Shown here: positions 1 through 8,610 of the stretch, piece by piece
How positions within the stretch are numbered: the first letter of the stretch is position 1
Layout: each line of letters starts with the position of its first letter
Assembly: GCA_028871595.1 (NCBI GenBank)
Contig: JAGWMT010000071.1
Location: 1-12,566 of the forward strand
Direction of reading: 5' to 3'
Source of the DNA: Elusimicrobiota bacterium
GTDB taxonomy: Bacteria; Elusimicrobiota; Elusimicrobia; UBA1565; UBA9628
DNA length: 12,566 nt
Program-made: the position numbers and the translations under genes
Notes under the pieces: generated by a model
What the model was told of the DNA's origin: nothing
The model's input: only the letters and a program-made list of their open reading frames with translations
Database searches by the model: none

Positions 1-1
1 C

Positions 2-211
2 GTCATCAAGGGCGCGGGCCTGTTCGGCTCCGCCCCGGAGGTGGCCGCGTCCGTTCACCGCAAGCCCGAGGGGTACGTGCTGGTGGCCGTCACCGACGGC
101 TACCCCGTGGTCAACGGGGCGAAGGTGGCCGGCTCCGTGGTGCTTAAGGACGGCGACTTGATCGAGTGCGGCGCCACGACCATGCAGTTCGAGACCCGCG
201 AGGGCGCCTAG
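2..211 (+). CDS. FHA-like domain protein, C-terminal end (5' partial)
   Basis: The reading frame is open from the window edge to a TAG at 209-211 and encodes the last 69 residues of a protein. The pattern is that of a forkhead-associated (FHA) beta-sandwich: an early 'GLFGSAP' (the usual G-R/x-x-G-S-x-P turn), then 'GYPVVNGAKV' (the FHA 'xxNG' turn), then 'VVLKDGDLIECGATTMQFE', matching the 'L..GD.I..G...F.F' ending of FHA domains. FHA domains bind phosphothreonine peptides and often serve Ser/Thr kinase signalling or secretion systems. The central Ser-Arg-x-x-His phosphopeptide-contact block is not clear ('SVHRKPEGY'), so binding may be degenerate. The start and any N-terminal partner domain lie outside the window. 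The FHA assignment is by motif only. Confidence 0.6.
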   Translation, partial: VIKGAGLFGSAPEVAASVHRKPEGYVLVAVTDGYPVVNGAKVAGSVVLKDGDLIECGATTMQFETREGA

Positions 212-236
212 CCCCGGGTCTTCCGGGCCCCTTGGG

Positions 237-271
237 AGAGGGCCCGCGGTCCCCGTTCCGGCGGGCCTCTT
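237..271 (+). terminator. GC-rich hairpin, possible weak terminator
   Basis: A 7-bp perfect stem GGCCCGC (241-247) / GCGGGCC (261-267), extendable by AGAG/TCTT around one bulged G, ends in TCTT rather than a real T-run. A second GGGCCC/GGGCCC pair (225-230 / 240-245) competes with it. It lies 26 nt past the stop of the FHA-like gene. The rest of the 212-334 gap is plain GC-rich DNA apart from a -10-like box. The weak U-tract makes terminator function uncertain. Confidence 0.35.
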
Positions 272-322
272 GCCGGGCGCGCCGTTCCCCGTCGGTCCCT
301 CCTGTCCGCCCCGCGCCGGAGG

Positions 323-328
323 TATAGT
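323..328 (+). promoter_or_regulatory. -10 box TATAGT placed for a leaderless transcript
   Basis: TATAGT stands only 6 nt before the GTG start at 335, so transcription would begin at or next to the start codon. No good -35 hexamer is visible at 16-18 nt spacing. A GGAGG at 318-322 could instead be a Shine-Dalgarno, but at 12 nt from the GTG it is rather far. The same short -10-to-start geometry recurs at two stronger promoters in the window, which raises confidence a little. Confidence 0.4.
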
Positions 329-334
329 GACGGC

Positions 335-766
335 GTGAAACGGAGCGTCGCCTTCGCCGTCCTGGCTCTGACCGCCGCGCTGACGCTCGCGCGCGCGGAC
401 GAGGGCGCCTATGTCAGCCTGGTGGGCATGGCGCGTTCCGCCGCCCATGACCGCGGCCCCGACGCCGGCGACGCCCCGGCGCACGGGCGGCCCGAACGCG
501 AGGCCCGGCCGGCGGTCGCCGCGCCGGCCGTTCGGACCCCCCGGGTCTGGACGCGCCTGTACGCCGCCCTGATGCCCTCCTGGGGGCGCGTGCCCTTCCT
601 GGCGAACGCCGACGGGTTCGAGACGGCCTCTTCCACCTCCGCCGTCCGCGTCCCGCCGGTCGCCGCGCCCGTGCCCCCGCCCGACGCGGAGGCCGTCCGG
701 GCCGGCGAGCGCCGGGGCCTGGCCGAGCTCCTCTCGGCCGCCGTCGTCCCCGCCGAGCCGCGGTAA
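335..766 (+). CDS. putative secreted Ala/Pro/Arg-rich small protein
   Basis: 143 residues from a GTG start. The N-terminus is a convincing signal peptide: basic 'MKR', a hydrophobic core (residues 5-19), and an Ala-rich cleavage region ending 'LARA' just before 'DEG'. The mature part of about 120 residues is low in complexity, rich in Ala, Pro and Arg, with no domain I recognise. The only distinctive patch is 'RVWTRLYAALMPSWGRVPFL' near residues 70-89, aromatic and possibly amphipathic. Third codon positions are strongly G/C, as in neighbouring real genes. The antisense reading frames in the same place are Arg-rich and look like shadows. The gene stands alone between the FHA-like gene and the kor operon. 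I judge it real mainly from the signal peptide and the promoter-like -10. Function unknown. Confidence 0.6.
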   Translation: MKRSVAFAVLALTAALTLARADEGAYVSLVGMARSAAHDRGPDAGDAPAHGRPEREARPAVAAPAVRTPRVWTRLYAALMPSWGRVPFLANADGFETASSTSAVRVPPVAAPVPPPDAEAVRAGERRGLAELLSAAVVPAEPR

Positions 767-806
767 TTTTCGTCACTGACGCCGGCGACGGAAGTCTGCG
801 GGTTCG

Positions 807-820
807 TTGATCCAAATCAA
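807..820 (+). promoter_or_regulatory. FNR-type operator TTGAT-N4-ATCAA
   Basis: TTGATCCAAATCAA matches all ten specified bases of the FNR/Anr/FixK consensus TTGATnnnnATCAA. It is an AT-rich island in very GC-rich DNA. Its centre (813.5) is about 43 nt upstream of the start point expected from the -10 at 845-850, close to the -41.5 position of class II CRP/FNR activation, and it abuts the -35 element. FNR-family regulators respond to oxygen or redox loss, which fits control of an oxygen-sensitive ferredoxin oxidoreductase. The regulator itself is not in the window. Confidence 0.65.
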
Positions 821-850
821 TTGAATCCGAACGGCGTCCGGGAGTAGAAT
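821..850 (+). promoter_or_regulatory. promoter of the korAB-sucCD operon
   Basis: A -35-like TTGAAT (821-826) is followed after 18 nt by TAGAAT (845-850), giving an expected start near 857 and a leader of about 43 nt to the korA ATG. The -35 is only a partial match to TTGACA and the spacer is one base long. That is typical of activator-dependent promoters and fits the adjoining FNR box. Confidence 0.6.
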
Positions 851-899
851 AGGCGAAGAGCGGCGCGTCACGCCGCCGTCACCGTTGCGGGAGCCCTCC

Positions 900-2768
900 A
901 TGAGCGATACCTCCACCCAGCCCAAGCCTTCGACCTTGCCGATCGAGGAGATCGAGTCCGCGGTCATCCGCTTCGCCGGGGACTCCGGCGACGGCATCCA
1001 GTTGACCGGCATGCAGTTCACCACCACCACCGCTTTCGCCGGCAACGACCTATCCACCTTTCCCGACTACCCCGCCGAGATCCGTGCCCCCGTGGGCACG
1101 ACCGCCGGCGTGTCCGGCTTCCAGATCCAGTTCTCGTCGCGCCAGGTGCTGACTCCCGGCGACGCGCCCGACGTGTTCGTCTCCATGAATCCCGCGGCCC
1201 TCAAGGCGAACATCCACGACGTGAAGAAGGGCGGCCTGATCCTGGTCAACAAGGACACCTTCAACGCCGTCAACCTCAAGAAAGCGGGCTACGAGAAGAA
1301 CCCCCTCGAGGACGGCTCCCTGTCCGACTTCCGCGTGATCCCGGTCGAGCTCGGCCGCCTGACGCGCAACGCGCTGGACGGCATGGGCCTGACGGCGACG
1401 GAGACGGAGCGCTGCAAGAATTTCTTCGCGCTGGGCATGATGTACTGGCTCTACGACCGCCCCATGGAATCGACTCTGAAGTGGATCGAGACCAAGTTCA
1501 AGAAGAACCCGAAGTACGTCGAGGCGAACCACAAGGCCCTTCACGCCGGCAACGCGTACGCCGAGACCGCGGAGATCTTCGGGCACCACTTCCGCGTGCG
1601 CAAAGCCCCGATCAAGCCGGGCCTGTACCGCAACATCACCGGAAACGAGGCGACCGCGTTGGGCATGATCGCGGCCTCGGCGAACTCGGGCCTGCCGCTG
1701 TGGTACGGCTCCTACCCGATCACGCCGGCCTCCGACGTGCTGCACGAACTGTCCAAGAACAAGAACTTCGGCGTGAAGACCTTCCAGGCCGAGGACGAGA
1801 TCGCCGCCATCGGCAGCGCGATCGGCGCGGCGTTCGCCGGCATGCTGGCGACGACCGGGACCTCCGGCCCCGGCGTCGCCCTCAAGAGCGAGGCCATCGG
1901 CTTGGCGGTGATGACGGAGCTCCCCCTGGTCATCCTCAACGTCCAGCGCGGCGGACCGTCCACCGGCCTGCCGACGAAGACCGAGCAGGCGGACCTCCTG
2001 CAGGCGCTGTACGGCCGCAACGGCGAGTGCCCCGTGGTGGTGGTGGCCGCGGCGACGCCCGGCGACTGCTTCACGATGGCGTACGAGGCCTGCCGGCTGG
2101 CCGTCAAGTACATGACGCCGGTTTTCCTGCTGACCGACGGCTACCTGGCCAACGGCTCCGAGCCGTGGCTTATCCCGGACGCGGCGGCCCTGCCGAAGTT
2201 CGAGCGCCAGGCGCTCGCGGCGCCCGCCGACTTCAAGCTGTACAAGCGCGACCCCGAGACGATGGCGCGCCAGTGGGCCGCTCCCGGCGTGAAGGGCTAC
2301 GAGCACCGCCTGGGCGGCATCGAGAAGATGGACGTCACCGGCAACATCTCGTACGATCCCGACAACCACGAGCGCATGGTGCGCCTGCGCGCCGCGAAGG
2401 TCAACAAGGTGGCGCAGGACATCGCGCCGTTGGAGATCCTGGGCGAGAAGAAAGGCAAGGTCCTGGTCATCGGCTGGGGCGGCACCTACGGCGCGATCAC
2501 CGCGGCCGTGCAGAACCTGCAGAAGTCCGGCAAGAGCGTCTCGTCTGTGCATCTGCGCCATCTCAACCCGCTGCCGCCCGATCTGGGCGACATCATGGCC
2601 GGCTTCGAGCACGTGCTCGTTCCCGAGCTCAACATGGGCCAGCTGCTCAAGGTCCTGCGCGCGAAGTACCTCGTGCCCGCGACCGGCCTGAACAAGATCA
2701 AGGGCCAGCCGTTCAAGGTTTCCGAGGTGGAAGCCGGCATCGAAGCGTTGCTGAAGGGAGGGAAGTGA
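900..2768 (+). CDS. korA: 2-oxoglutarate:ferredoxin oxidoreductase, fused gamma-alpha subunit
   Basis: 622 residues. The enzyme oxidatively decarboxylates 2-oxoglutarate with CoA to succinyl-CoA, reducing ferredoxin; the reaction is reversible. The N-terminal gamma domain (about 20-215) carries 'RFAGDSGDG' (GDSGDG near 27-32). The alpha/pyrimidine-binding domain follows with 'YPITPAS' (272-278) and 'TSGPG' (about 321-325), then the family signature 'QRGGPSTGLPTKTEQ' (349-363). The C-terminal domain shows 'LRHLNPLPP' and 'ELNMGQLL'. A gamma-alpha fusion of this size is usual for two-subunit KorAB enzymes. I chose ATG 900 because GGGAG (889-893) lies 6 nt upstream; an in-frame TTG at 885 would put the start before its own ribosome site. 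The stop is one base before korB. Substrate choice (2-oxoglutarate rather than another 2-oxoacid) is supported by the sucCD neighbours. Confidence 0.93.
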   Translation: MSDTSTQPKPSTLPIEEIESAVIRFAGDSGDGIQLTGMQFTTTTAFAGNDLSTFPDYPAEIRAPVGTTAGVSGFQIQFSSRQVLTPGDAPDVFVSMNPAALKANIHDVKKGGLILVNKDTFNAVNLKKAGYEKNPLEDGSLSDFRVIPVELGRLTRNALDGMGLTATETERCKNFFALGMMYWLYDRPMESTLKWIETKFKKNPKYVEANHKALHAGNAYAETAEIFGHHFRVRKAPIKPGLYRNITGNEATALGMIAASANSGLPLWYGSYPITPASDVLHELSKNKNFGVKTFQAEDEIAAIGSAIGAAFAGMLATTGTSGPGVALKSEAIGLAVMTELPLVILNVQRGGPSTGLPTKTEQADLLQALYGRNGECPVVVVAAATPGDCFTMAYEACRLAVKYMTPVFLLTDGYLANGSEPWLIPDAAALPKFERQALAAPADFKLYKRDPETMARQWAAPGVKGYEHRLGGIEKMDVTGNISYDPDNHERMVRLRAAKVNKVAQDIAPLEILGEKKGKVLVIGWGGTYGAITAAVQNLQKSGKSVSSVHLRHLNPLPPDLGDIMAGFEHVLVPELNMGQLLKVLRAKYLVPATGLNKIKGQPFKVSEVEAGIEALLKGGK

Positions 2769-2769
2769 C

Positions 2770-3810
<1,041 letters not shown>

Positions 3811-3817
3811 TTTAATA

Positions 3818-3879
3818 GGGTCAGGCTTTTACTTGTTTGACTTGTTCGGAAATAAGTCAAATAAGTAAAAGCCTGACCC
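3818..3879. repeat. AT-rich near-perfect palindrome (REP/MITE-like)
   Basis: Two 29-nt arms (3818-3846 and 3851-3879) pair along their whole length around a 4-nt CGGA loop, with only two non-Watson-Crick positions, both G-U in RNA. The outer ends read GGGTCAGGC and GCCTGACCC; the inner part is AT-rich and unlike the GC-rich genes on either side. It fills most of the 83-nt korB-sucC gap. There is no T-run after either arm, so it is not a canonical intrinsic terminator. The shape and the GGGTCAGGC ends resemble REP or miniature inverted-repeat elements spread by transposases. In the operon mRNA it would form a very stable hairpin between the kor and suc halves. Confidence 0.75.
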
Positions 3880-3893
3880 CACCAAGGAGAAAT

Positions 3894-5057
<1,164 letters not shown>

Positions 5058-5061
5058 GACC

Positions 5062-5958
5062 ATGGCCATCATTCTCGACAAGGACTCGAAAGTCGTCGTC
5101 CAGGGCTTCACCGGCTCGCAGGGCACCTTTCACGCCAAGCAGTGCATCGACTACGGCACGCAGATCGTCGCGGGCGTGACGCCCGGGCGCGGCGGCCAGA
5201 CCCACCTCGACCGCCCCGTGTTCAATACCGTCCACGAGGCCGTGCGCAACACCGGCGCGTTCGTCTCCATGATTCTGGTCCCGGCCCCGTTCGCCGCGGA
5301 CTCGATCATGGAAGCCGTGGACGCGGGCTGTTCGGTGGTCGTCTGCATCACCGAGGGCATACCGGTGATGGACATGGCGAAGGTCAAGCGCTTCATCCAA
5401 CAGGTTGAGCGCTCCGGCCGCGAGATCACCCTCATCGGCCCCAACTGCCCCGGCGTGATCACGCCCGGCCAGTGCAAGCTCGGCATCATGCCCGGCTTCA
5501 TCCACAAGCCCGGCCGCGTCGGCGTGGTGTCCCGCTCCGGCACGCTCACCTACGAGGCCGTCGACCAGCTCACCAAGCGCGGCCTGGGTCAGTCCACCGT
5601 CGTGGGCATCGGCGGCGACCCGATCAACGGCTCCAGCCACGCCGACATCCTGGCGAAGTTCGAGGCGGACCCCGAGACCGACGCGATCGTCATGATCGGC
5701 GAGATCGGCGGCACCGGCGAGGAGGAGGCCGCCCGCTTCTTCAAGGAGAAGATGACCAAGCCCGTTTTCGGCTTCATCGCCGGCAAGGCGGCTCCCGAAG
5801 GACGGACCATGGGCCACGCGGGCGCCATCGTGGAGGGCGGCAGCGGAACGCACGCCTCGAAGATCGCGGCGCTGCGTTCGGCCGGGATCACGGTGGTGGA
5901 GAACCTCTCCGAGATCGGCGAGACCGTGCTCAAGTCTCACCGCGCGCTCGCGGCCTGA
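5062..5958 (+). CDS. sucD: succinyl-CoA synthetase alpha subunit
   Basis: 298 residues, close to the usual 290. It carries the CoA-binding Rossmann domain ('[12 protein letters not shown]', residues 13-24) and the phosphohistidine ligase domain with '[10 protein letters not shown]' (126-135), '[14 protein letters not shown]', and the active-site His252 in 'TMGHAGAIV', equivalent to the phosphorylated His246 of E. coli SucD. The ATG follows the sucC stop by 4 nt, with AAGGGGA (5046-5052) as ribosome site. It is the last gene of the kor-suc operon. Its stop codon lies within a small hairpin (5956-5972) and a strong terminator follows within 20 nt. Confidence 0.96.
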   Translation: MAIILDKDSKVVVQGFTGSQGTFHAKQCIDYGTQIVAGVTPGRGGQTHLDRPVFNTVHEAVRNTGAFVSMILVPAPFAADSIMEAVDAGCSVVVCITEGIPVMDMAKVKRFIQQVERSGREITLIGPNCPGVITPGQCKLGIMPGFIHKPGRVGVVSRSGTLTYEAVDQLTKRGLGQSTVVGIGGDPINGSSHADILAKFEADPETDAIVMIGEIGGTGEEEAARFFKEKMTKPVFGFIAGKAAPEGRTMGHAGAIVEGGSGTHASKIAALRSAGITVVENLSEIGETVLKSHRALAA

Positions 5959-5976
5959 CGGCTCCGCCGTCAAGAG

Positions 5977-6009
5977 AAAGGCCCCCGGGGAAACCCGGGG
6001 GCCTTTTTT
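5977..6009 (+). terminator. intrinsic terminator of the kor-suc operon, probably bidirectional
   Basis: A perfect 10-bp stem GGCCCCCGGG (5980-5989) / CCCGGGGGCC (5994-6003) with a GAAA tetraloop is followed by six T (6004-6009) and preceded by AAA, so the stem can extend by three A-T pairs. On the minus strand the same stem lies 10 nt past the stop of the convergent gene and is followed by TTTCTCTT, a weaker U-tract, so one element can end both transcripts. A smaller perfect hairpin TGACGGC-TCC-GCCGTCA (5956-5972) overlaps the sucD stop just upstream. Confidence 0.92.
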
Positions 6010-6018
6010 CCCGATGGC

Positions 6019-6660
6019 CTACTTGCCCTGCTGCTGGAGATACTTCTGGAGTTCGGGATTGTTCGCGGCGTCGGGCGGCAGATTGTTGAGCAAGTCCTGG
6101 GGATTGGACGAGCCGGTCGGCGCCGCCTGGGGCGCGGCCGTCCCGCTCTTCGAATGCCCGAAATTCGTGAAGCCGCGCGACGGCTGGAGCTTCGGCATCG
6201 TGAACTCCTTCTTTCCCTTCTTCGCCTTCGTCTTGGACGGCGGCGCGGCAGGCGCCGCGGGGGTCTTGGCCGTCGCCGTCGCGGCCGCGGGCGGCGCGGC
6301 GGGCTGGGCCGCGGCGGCGGCCGGCTTTCCGGCCAGCTCTTGGCCCGGCTTCACGAAATCAAGCGAGGATTCGGCCGTCTGCTCGGTCTTGCCCCCCGTG
6401 GGAAGGGACGAGGGCGGGGGAACCGCGTAGCCGGCGCTGGGCACGGCGGTTTGGGAAGGGGTGATGCGCCGGTCGCCGCCCTCGCGCCGCTCGAACACGT
6501 CGCTGCGTCCGGTGGGGCCCTGTCCGCCCGACATCGAACTCCAATGGAGGTAGATCACGCCCAGAAGCGGCAGAAGCAGCGACGCGGCGCCTCCCGCGAG
6601 GAGCCAAATCGTGCGTTTTTTACGGGCCAGCTCCTGGGCTTCGGGGTCCAGCGAGGTCAT
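6019..6660 (-). CDS. single-pass membrane protein with Pro/Ala-rich tail, unknown function
   Basis: 213 residues. A short basic N-terminus ('LARKKR', residues 11-16) is followed by one hydrophobic helix (about 17-40), then a low-complexity region rich in Pro, Ala and Thr (about 65-145), a Lys-rich patch ('KTKAKKGKK', 143-151), and a C-terminal Asn/Gln-rich segment ('NPQDLLNNLPPDAANNPEL'). Positive charges before the helix predict an N-in membrane anchor with the tail in the periplasm. I recognise no family. I place the start at ATG 6660: a longer in-frame start at 6771 would run through this gene's own promoter and the divergent one. The gene is transcribed away from the riboswitch-controlled gene and converges on sucD. 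It might serve the neighbouring envelope locus, which is inference from position only. Confidence 0.75.
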   Translation of the reverse strand: MTSLDPEAQELARKKRTIWLLAGGAASLLLPLLGVIYLHWSSMSGGQGPTGRSDVFERREGGDRRITPSQTAVPSAGYAVPPPSSLPTGGKTEQTAESSLDFVKPGQELAGKPAAAAAQPAAPPAAATATAKTPAAPAAPPSKTKAKKGKKEFTMPKLQPSRGFTNFGHSKSGTAAPQAAPTGSSNPQDLLNNLPPDAANNPELQKYLQQQGK

Positions 6661-6667
6661 GCGGTGG

Positions 6668-6696
6668 AGTGTATCAGGACGGAATGGGATTGTCCA
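6668..6696 (-). promoter_or_regulatory. sigma70-type promoter giving a leaderless mRNA (leftward)
   Basis: On the minus strand, TGGACA (6696-6691) and TACACT (6673-6668) are separated by exactly 17 nt, and the -10 is extended by TGA (TGaTACACT). Only 7 nt (6667-6661) lie between the -10 and the ATG at 6660, so the transcript should begin at or within a base or two of the start codon. No Shine-Dalgarno is present or could fit. Confidence 0.75.
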
Positions 6697-6730
6697 GACC
6701 CCCGTCGGCCGAACGATTCGTGGGTAGGTC

Positions 6731-6758
6731 TTGACAATGGCAACAATTCCGTTACACT
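6731..6758 (+). promoter_or_regulatory. sigma70-type promoter of the riboswitch-led gene (rightward)
   Basis: A consensus -35 TTGACA (6731-6736) is followed after 16 nt by TACACT (6753-6758). Transcription should start near 6764-6767, at the end of a run of seven G. The resulting leader of about 200 nt contains the cyclic-di-GMP riboswitch. The -35 elements of the two divergent promoters are only 34 nt apart, so the two transcription units share a control region. Confidence 0.8.
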
Positions 6759-6834
6759 GGGGGGGTAGCATCCTTTCTGTGCTTCACGCCGCTTTGGGAT
6801 CGGGGGGTTGGTGATCCAAGGGCACGGCGTGGCC

Positions 6835-6930
6835 GTTCGCGCAGAGAGGCGATAACGGCAAACCCGGCGCAAGCCGGGGGCGCAAAGCCATGACTCCCGA
6901 ACGAGTCGGGAGCGTCAGGCTACCGAACAT
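6835..6930 (+). promoter_or_regulatory. GEMM-I (cyclic di-GMP class I) riboswitch aptamer
   Basis: The conserved GEMM core is present in order. GGCAAACC (6857-6864) leads into a stem CCCGGC/GCCGGG capped by a GCAA tetraloop (6869-6872), then GCGCAAAGCC (6880-6889) closes the first arm. The second arm is a stem CTCCCGA (6894-6900) / TCGGGAG (6906-6912), followed by GGCTACCGAA (6918-6927). The GNRA loop is the part that docks on the other arm in solved structures. The base matching G20 of the Vibrio Vc2 aptamer appears to be G (6857), favouring c-di-GMP over cGAMP, and the intercalating adenine of GCAAAGCC is kept. The closing helix P1 is uncertain (GTTCG 6835-6839 with CGAAC 6924-6928 is one option), so the outer limits are approximate. 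Confidence 0.85.
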
Positions 6931-6948
6931 GATGCCCTATATGATCTT

Positions 6949-6955
6949 GAGGGGG
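6949..6955 (+). promoter_or_regulatory. ribosome binding site deciding the GTG 6965 start
   Basis: GAGGGGG ends 9 nt before GTG 6965. The alternative in-frame starts at 6890, 6929, 6932 and 6941 lie in or directly after the riboswitch and have no Shine-Dalgarno. The site could pair with 7007-7018 downstream, enclosing the start codon. Confidence 0.7.
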
Positions 6956-6964
6956 CGCGCCACC

Positions 6965-8563
6965 GTGCGCGTTTCGCCCGCGTCGGCTGCGTTCAAGGCC
7001 GCCGTGGGCGCGCCTTTTATAGGCGCCCTGATCATCATCGTCCTGGCGGCGACCTTCGCGGGCGCCCAAAACGGCGGCCAGCCCGGCCAGTTCCTCAGCT
7101 TCGGGGTCGGCGGCCGCGCGATGGCCATGGGCGGCGCCTATTACGGCATCTCGGACGACGCTTCCGCCGCCTACTGGAACCCCGCCGGCCTGGCCCAGCT
7201 TCAACGCAAGGAACTGACGACCATGCAGGCCACCTTGGTCGCGCAGAACAAGCTGACCTACTTCAGTTTAGCCTACCCGACCAAGGGCGGCTCCTGCTTC
7301 GCGTTGAGCATGACCCAGATGGCCAACGCCGGATTCGAACAGGTGGACGCGGTCTTCGACCCCAATACCGGCCAGACGACCAGCATCAAGAACGGGGGCT
7401 CGTTCGTGGACCAGCAGAAGGCGATGTCCCTGTCCTGGGGCAAGGGCGTCACCGAGACCGTGCTGTTCGGCATGAGCCTCAAGCAGATCACGCGCGTGCT
7501 GGGACCCTCCTCGGACAGCGCCAAGTCGCTCGATATCGGCATGATGAAGACCATGGGCGCGTCCTACCGGATGGGCTTGGGCATGCAGAACGTCTTCTCC
7601 CAGATCTCCGGCGACACCCAGGACAAGTATCCGGTGACCATCAAGTTCGGCAACTCCCTGCGCCTGTTCAAGGAGCGGCTGACTCTGGCGGCGGACGTCA
7701 ACAAGGTCCTCAACGGCTCCACGGACATGCGCTTCGGCGGCGAATACTGGGTCTCGCGCTGGTTCGCTTTCCGCTTCGGCCTGCTGGGTCTCCCGGCCGT
7801 GCAGGAGACGGATTTCGGTTTCGGCCTCAATTTCAAGAGCTTCACCTTGGACGTCGCCCAGGGCATTCACGACCTGGGCTCCAGCACGCGCATGTCGGTG
7901 ACCTTCCGTTTCGGCCAGTCCCGCTCCGATCGCGCGACCGGCCAGGTCAAGGCCTTCATCAAGCAGGGCATGGAGGCCTTCCAGGAGGGTAATTTCGCCC
8001 TGGCCGCGCAGAAGTTCAACCAGGCCCAGGACGCCGCGCCCGGCAACAAGCAGGTCGAGACGATGATCGCCCGCCTGTCCGCGGTCACCAACTACGTGCC
8101 CCAGGCCACCGGCGGCGAGGAAGCCCAGACCTTCATCCGCAAGGGCGCCATCGCGTACGTGGACGGACGCGACCTGAAGGTCGCCGTCAACTCCCTGCGC
8201 TACGCCTTCAACAAGAATCCGCACGACGAGAAGCTGCTGGGCCTGCTGAACATGGTCGAGAAGGAGGCCGGCGTCTCCGAGATCACGCGCCGCCTTGAGG
8301 GCCCGGAACAGTTCACGTGGGTGGACCAGAAGGTCTTCGACGCCCGCCAGTCCATCTACGACGGCCATTACGACGCCGCGGTGCGCCGCGCCCAGGACGT
8401 CCTGGACCTGGAGCCCAACAACGTCACCGCCTTGGAGATCATGGGCTCGGCCTTCTTCCTGATGGAGCAGAAGGACAAGGCCGTCGCGGTCTGGCGCCGC
8501 GTGCTGGAACTGGATCCGAACAACGCCTCGGTTCGGGAGTTCCTGAAATCGATCCGGCCCTGA
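6965..8563 (+). CDS. PorV/UPF0164-type outer-membrane beta-barrel protein with C-terminal TPRs
   Basis: 532 residues from GTG. The signal peptide has a hydrophobic stretch (about 17-31) and a likely cleavage after 'TFAGA' (residue 34). The barrel region (about 40-315) opens with 'FGVGGRAMAMGGAYYGISDD', then 'ASAAYWNPAGLA', the hallmark of the PorV/PorQ (UPF0164, FadL-like) family, and shows alternating beta strands to 'MSVTFRFGQ'. Periplasmic tetratricopeptide-like helices follow: clear repeats at about 329-365 ('FQEGNFALAAQKFNQAQDAAPGN') and 457-525 ('YDGHYDAAVRRAQDVLDLEP', 'KAVAVWRRVLELDPNN'). PorV proteins carry or release exported substrates in type IX secretion; others are uncharacterised. 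The long cyclic-di-GMP leader implies control with adhesion or motility. Its substrate or partner is unknown. The TPRs could dock an inner-membrane partner, perhaps the product of the next gene. Confidence 0.85.
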   Translation: MRVSPASAAFKAAVGAPFIGALIIIVLAATFAGAQNGGQPGQFLSFGVGGRAMAMGGAYYGISDDASAAYWNPAGLAQLQRKELTTMQATLVAQNKLTYFSLAYPTKGGSCFALSMTQMANAGFEQVDAVFDPNTGQTTSIKNGGSFVDQQKAMSLSWGKGVTETVLFGMSLKQITRVLGPSSDSAKSLDIGMMKTMGASYRMGLGMQNVFSQISGDTQDKYPVTIKFGNSLRLFKERLTLAADVNKVLNGSTDMRFGGEYWVSRWFAFRFGLLGLPAVQETDFGFGLNFKSFTLDVAQGIHDLGSSTRMSVTFRFGQSRSDRATGQVKAFIKQGMEAFQEGNFALAAQKFNQAQDAAPGNKQVETMIARLSAVTNYVPQATGGEEAQTFIRKGAIAYVDGRDLKVAVNSLRYAFNKNPHDEKLLGLLNMVEKEAGVSEITRRLEGPEQFTWVDQKVFDARQSIYDGHYDAAVRRAQDVLDLEPNNVTALEIMGSAFFLMEQKDKAVAVWRRVLELDPNNASVREFLKSIRP

Positions 8564-8573
8564 TCCGTCTGTC

Positions 8574-8602
8574 TTGAATTTGTAACAGCGCCCCACTACA
8601 CT
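8574..8602 (+). promoter_or_regulatory. promoter for the FliF-FliG-like gene, leaderless geometry
   Basis: TTGAAT (8574-8579) and TACACT (8597-8602) are spaced by 17 nt. Only 8 nt (8603-8610) separate the -10 from the ATG at 8611, so the transcript would start at or beside the start codon. An AAAAGGA (8604-8610) touches the ATG with no spacer, too close for normal Shine-Dalgarno use. It could serve only if longer read-through mRNA from the barrel gene is translated. Confidence 0.65.
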
Positions 8603-8610
8603 TAAAAGGA

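Noticed and set aside
3818..3885. Palindrome as intrinsic terminator of korAB
   Set aside because: The stem is followed by CACCAAGGAG on the plus strand and TATTAAA on the minus strand, with no U-run, and sucC follows as an operon partner with no promoter seen.
3837..3893. Earlier in-frame start for sucC
   Set aside because: The extra residues are encoded by the palindrome. ATG 3894 has AGGAG and gives the standard SucC N-terminus.
6661..6771. N-terminal extension of the minus-strand membrane protein to 6771
   Set aside because: It would be translated from DNA holding two divergent promoters, and the predicted transcript begins at 6660.
6797..6817. GGATC...GATCC inverted repeat in the leader before the riboswitch
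   Set aside because: Only 5 bp around an 11-nt G-rich loop, too weak to call in this composition.
6890..6964. Upstream ATG start for the barrel gene
   Set aside because: The first codons lie in the riboswitch second arm, and no Shine-Dalgarno precedes them. GTG 6965 has GAGGGGG at good spacing and starts a proper signal peptide.
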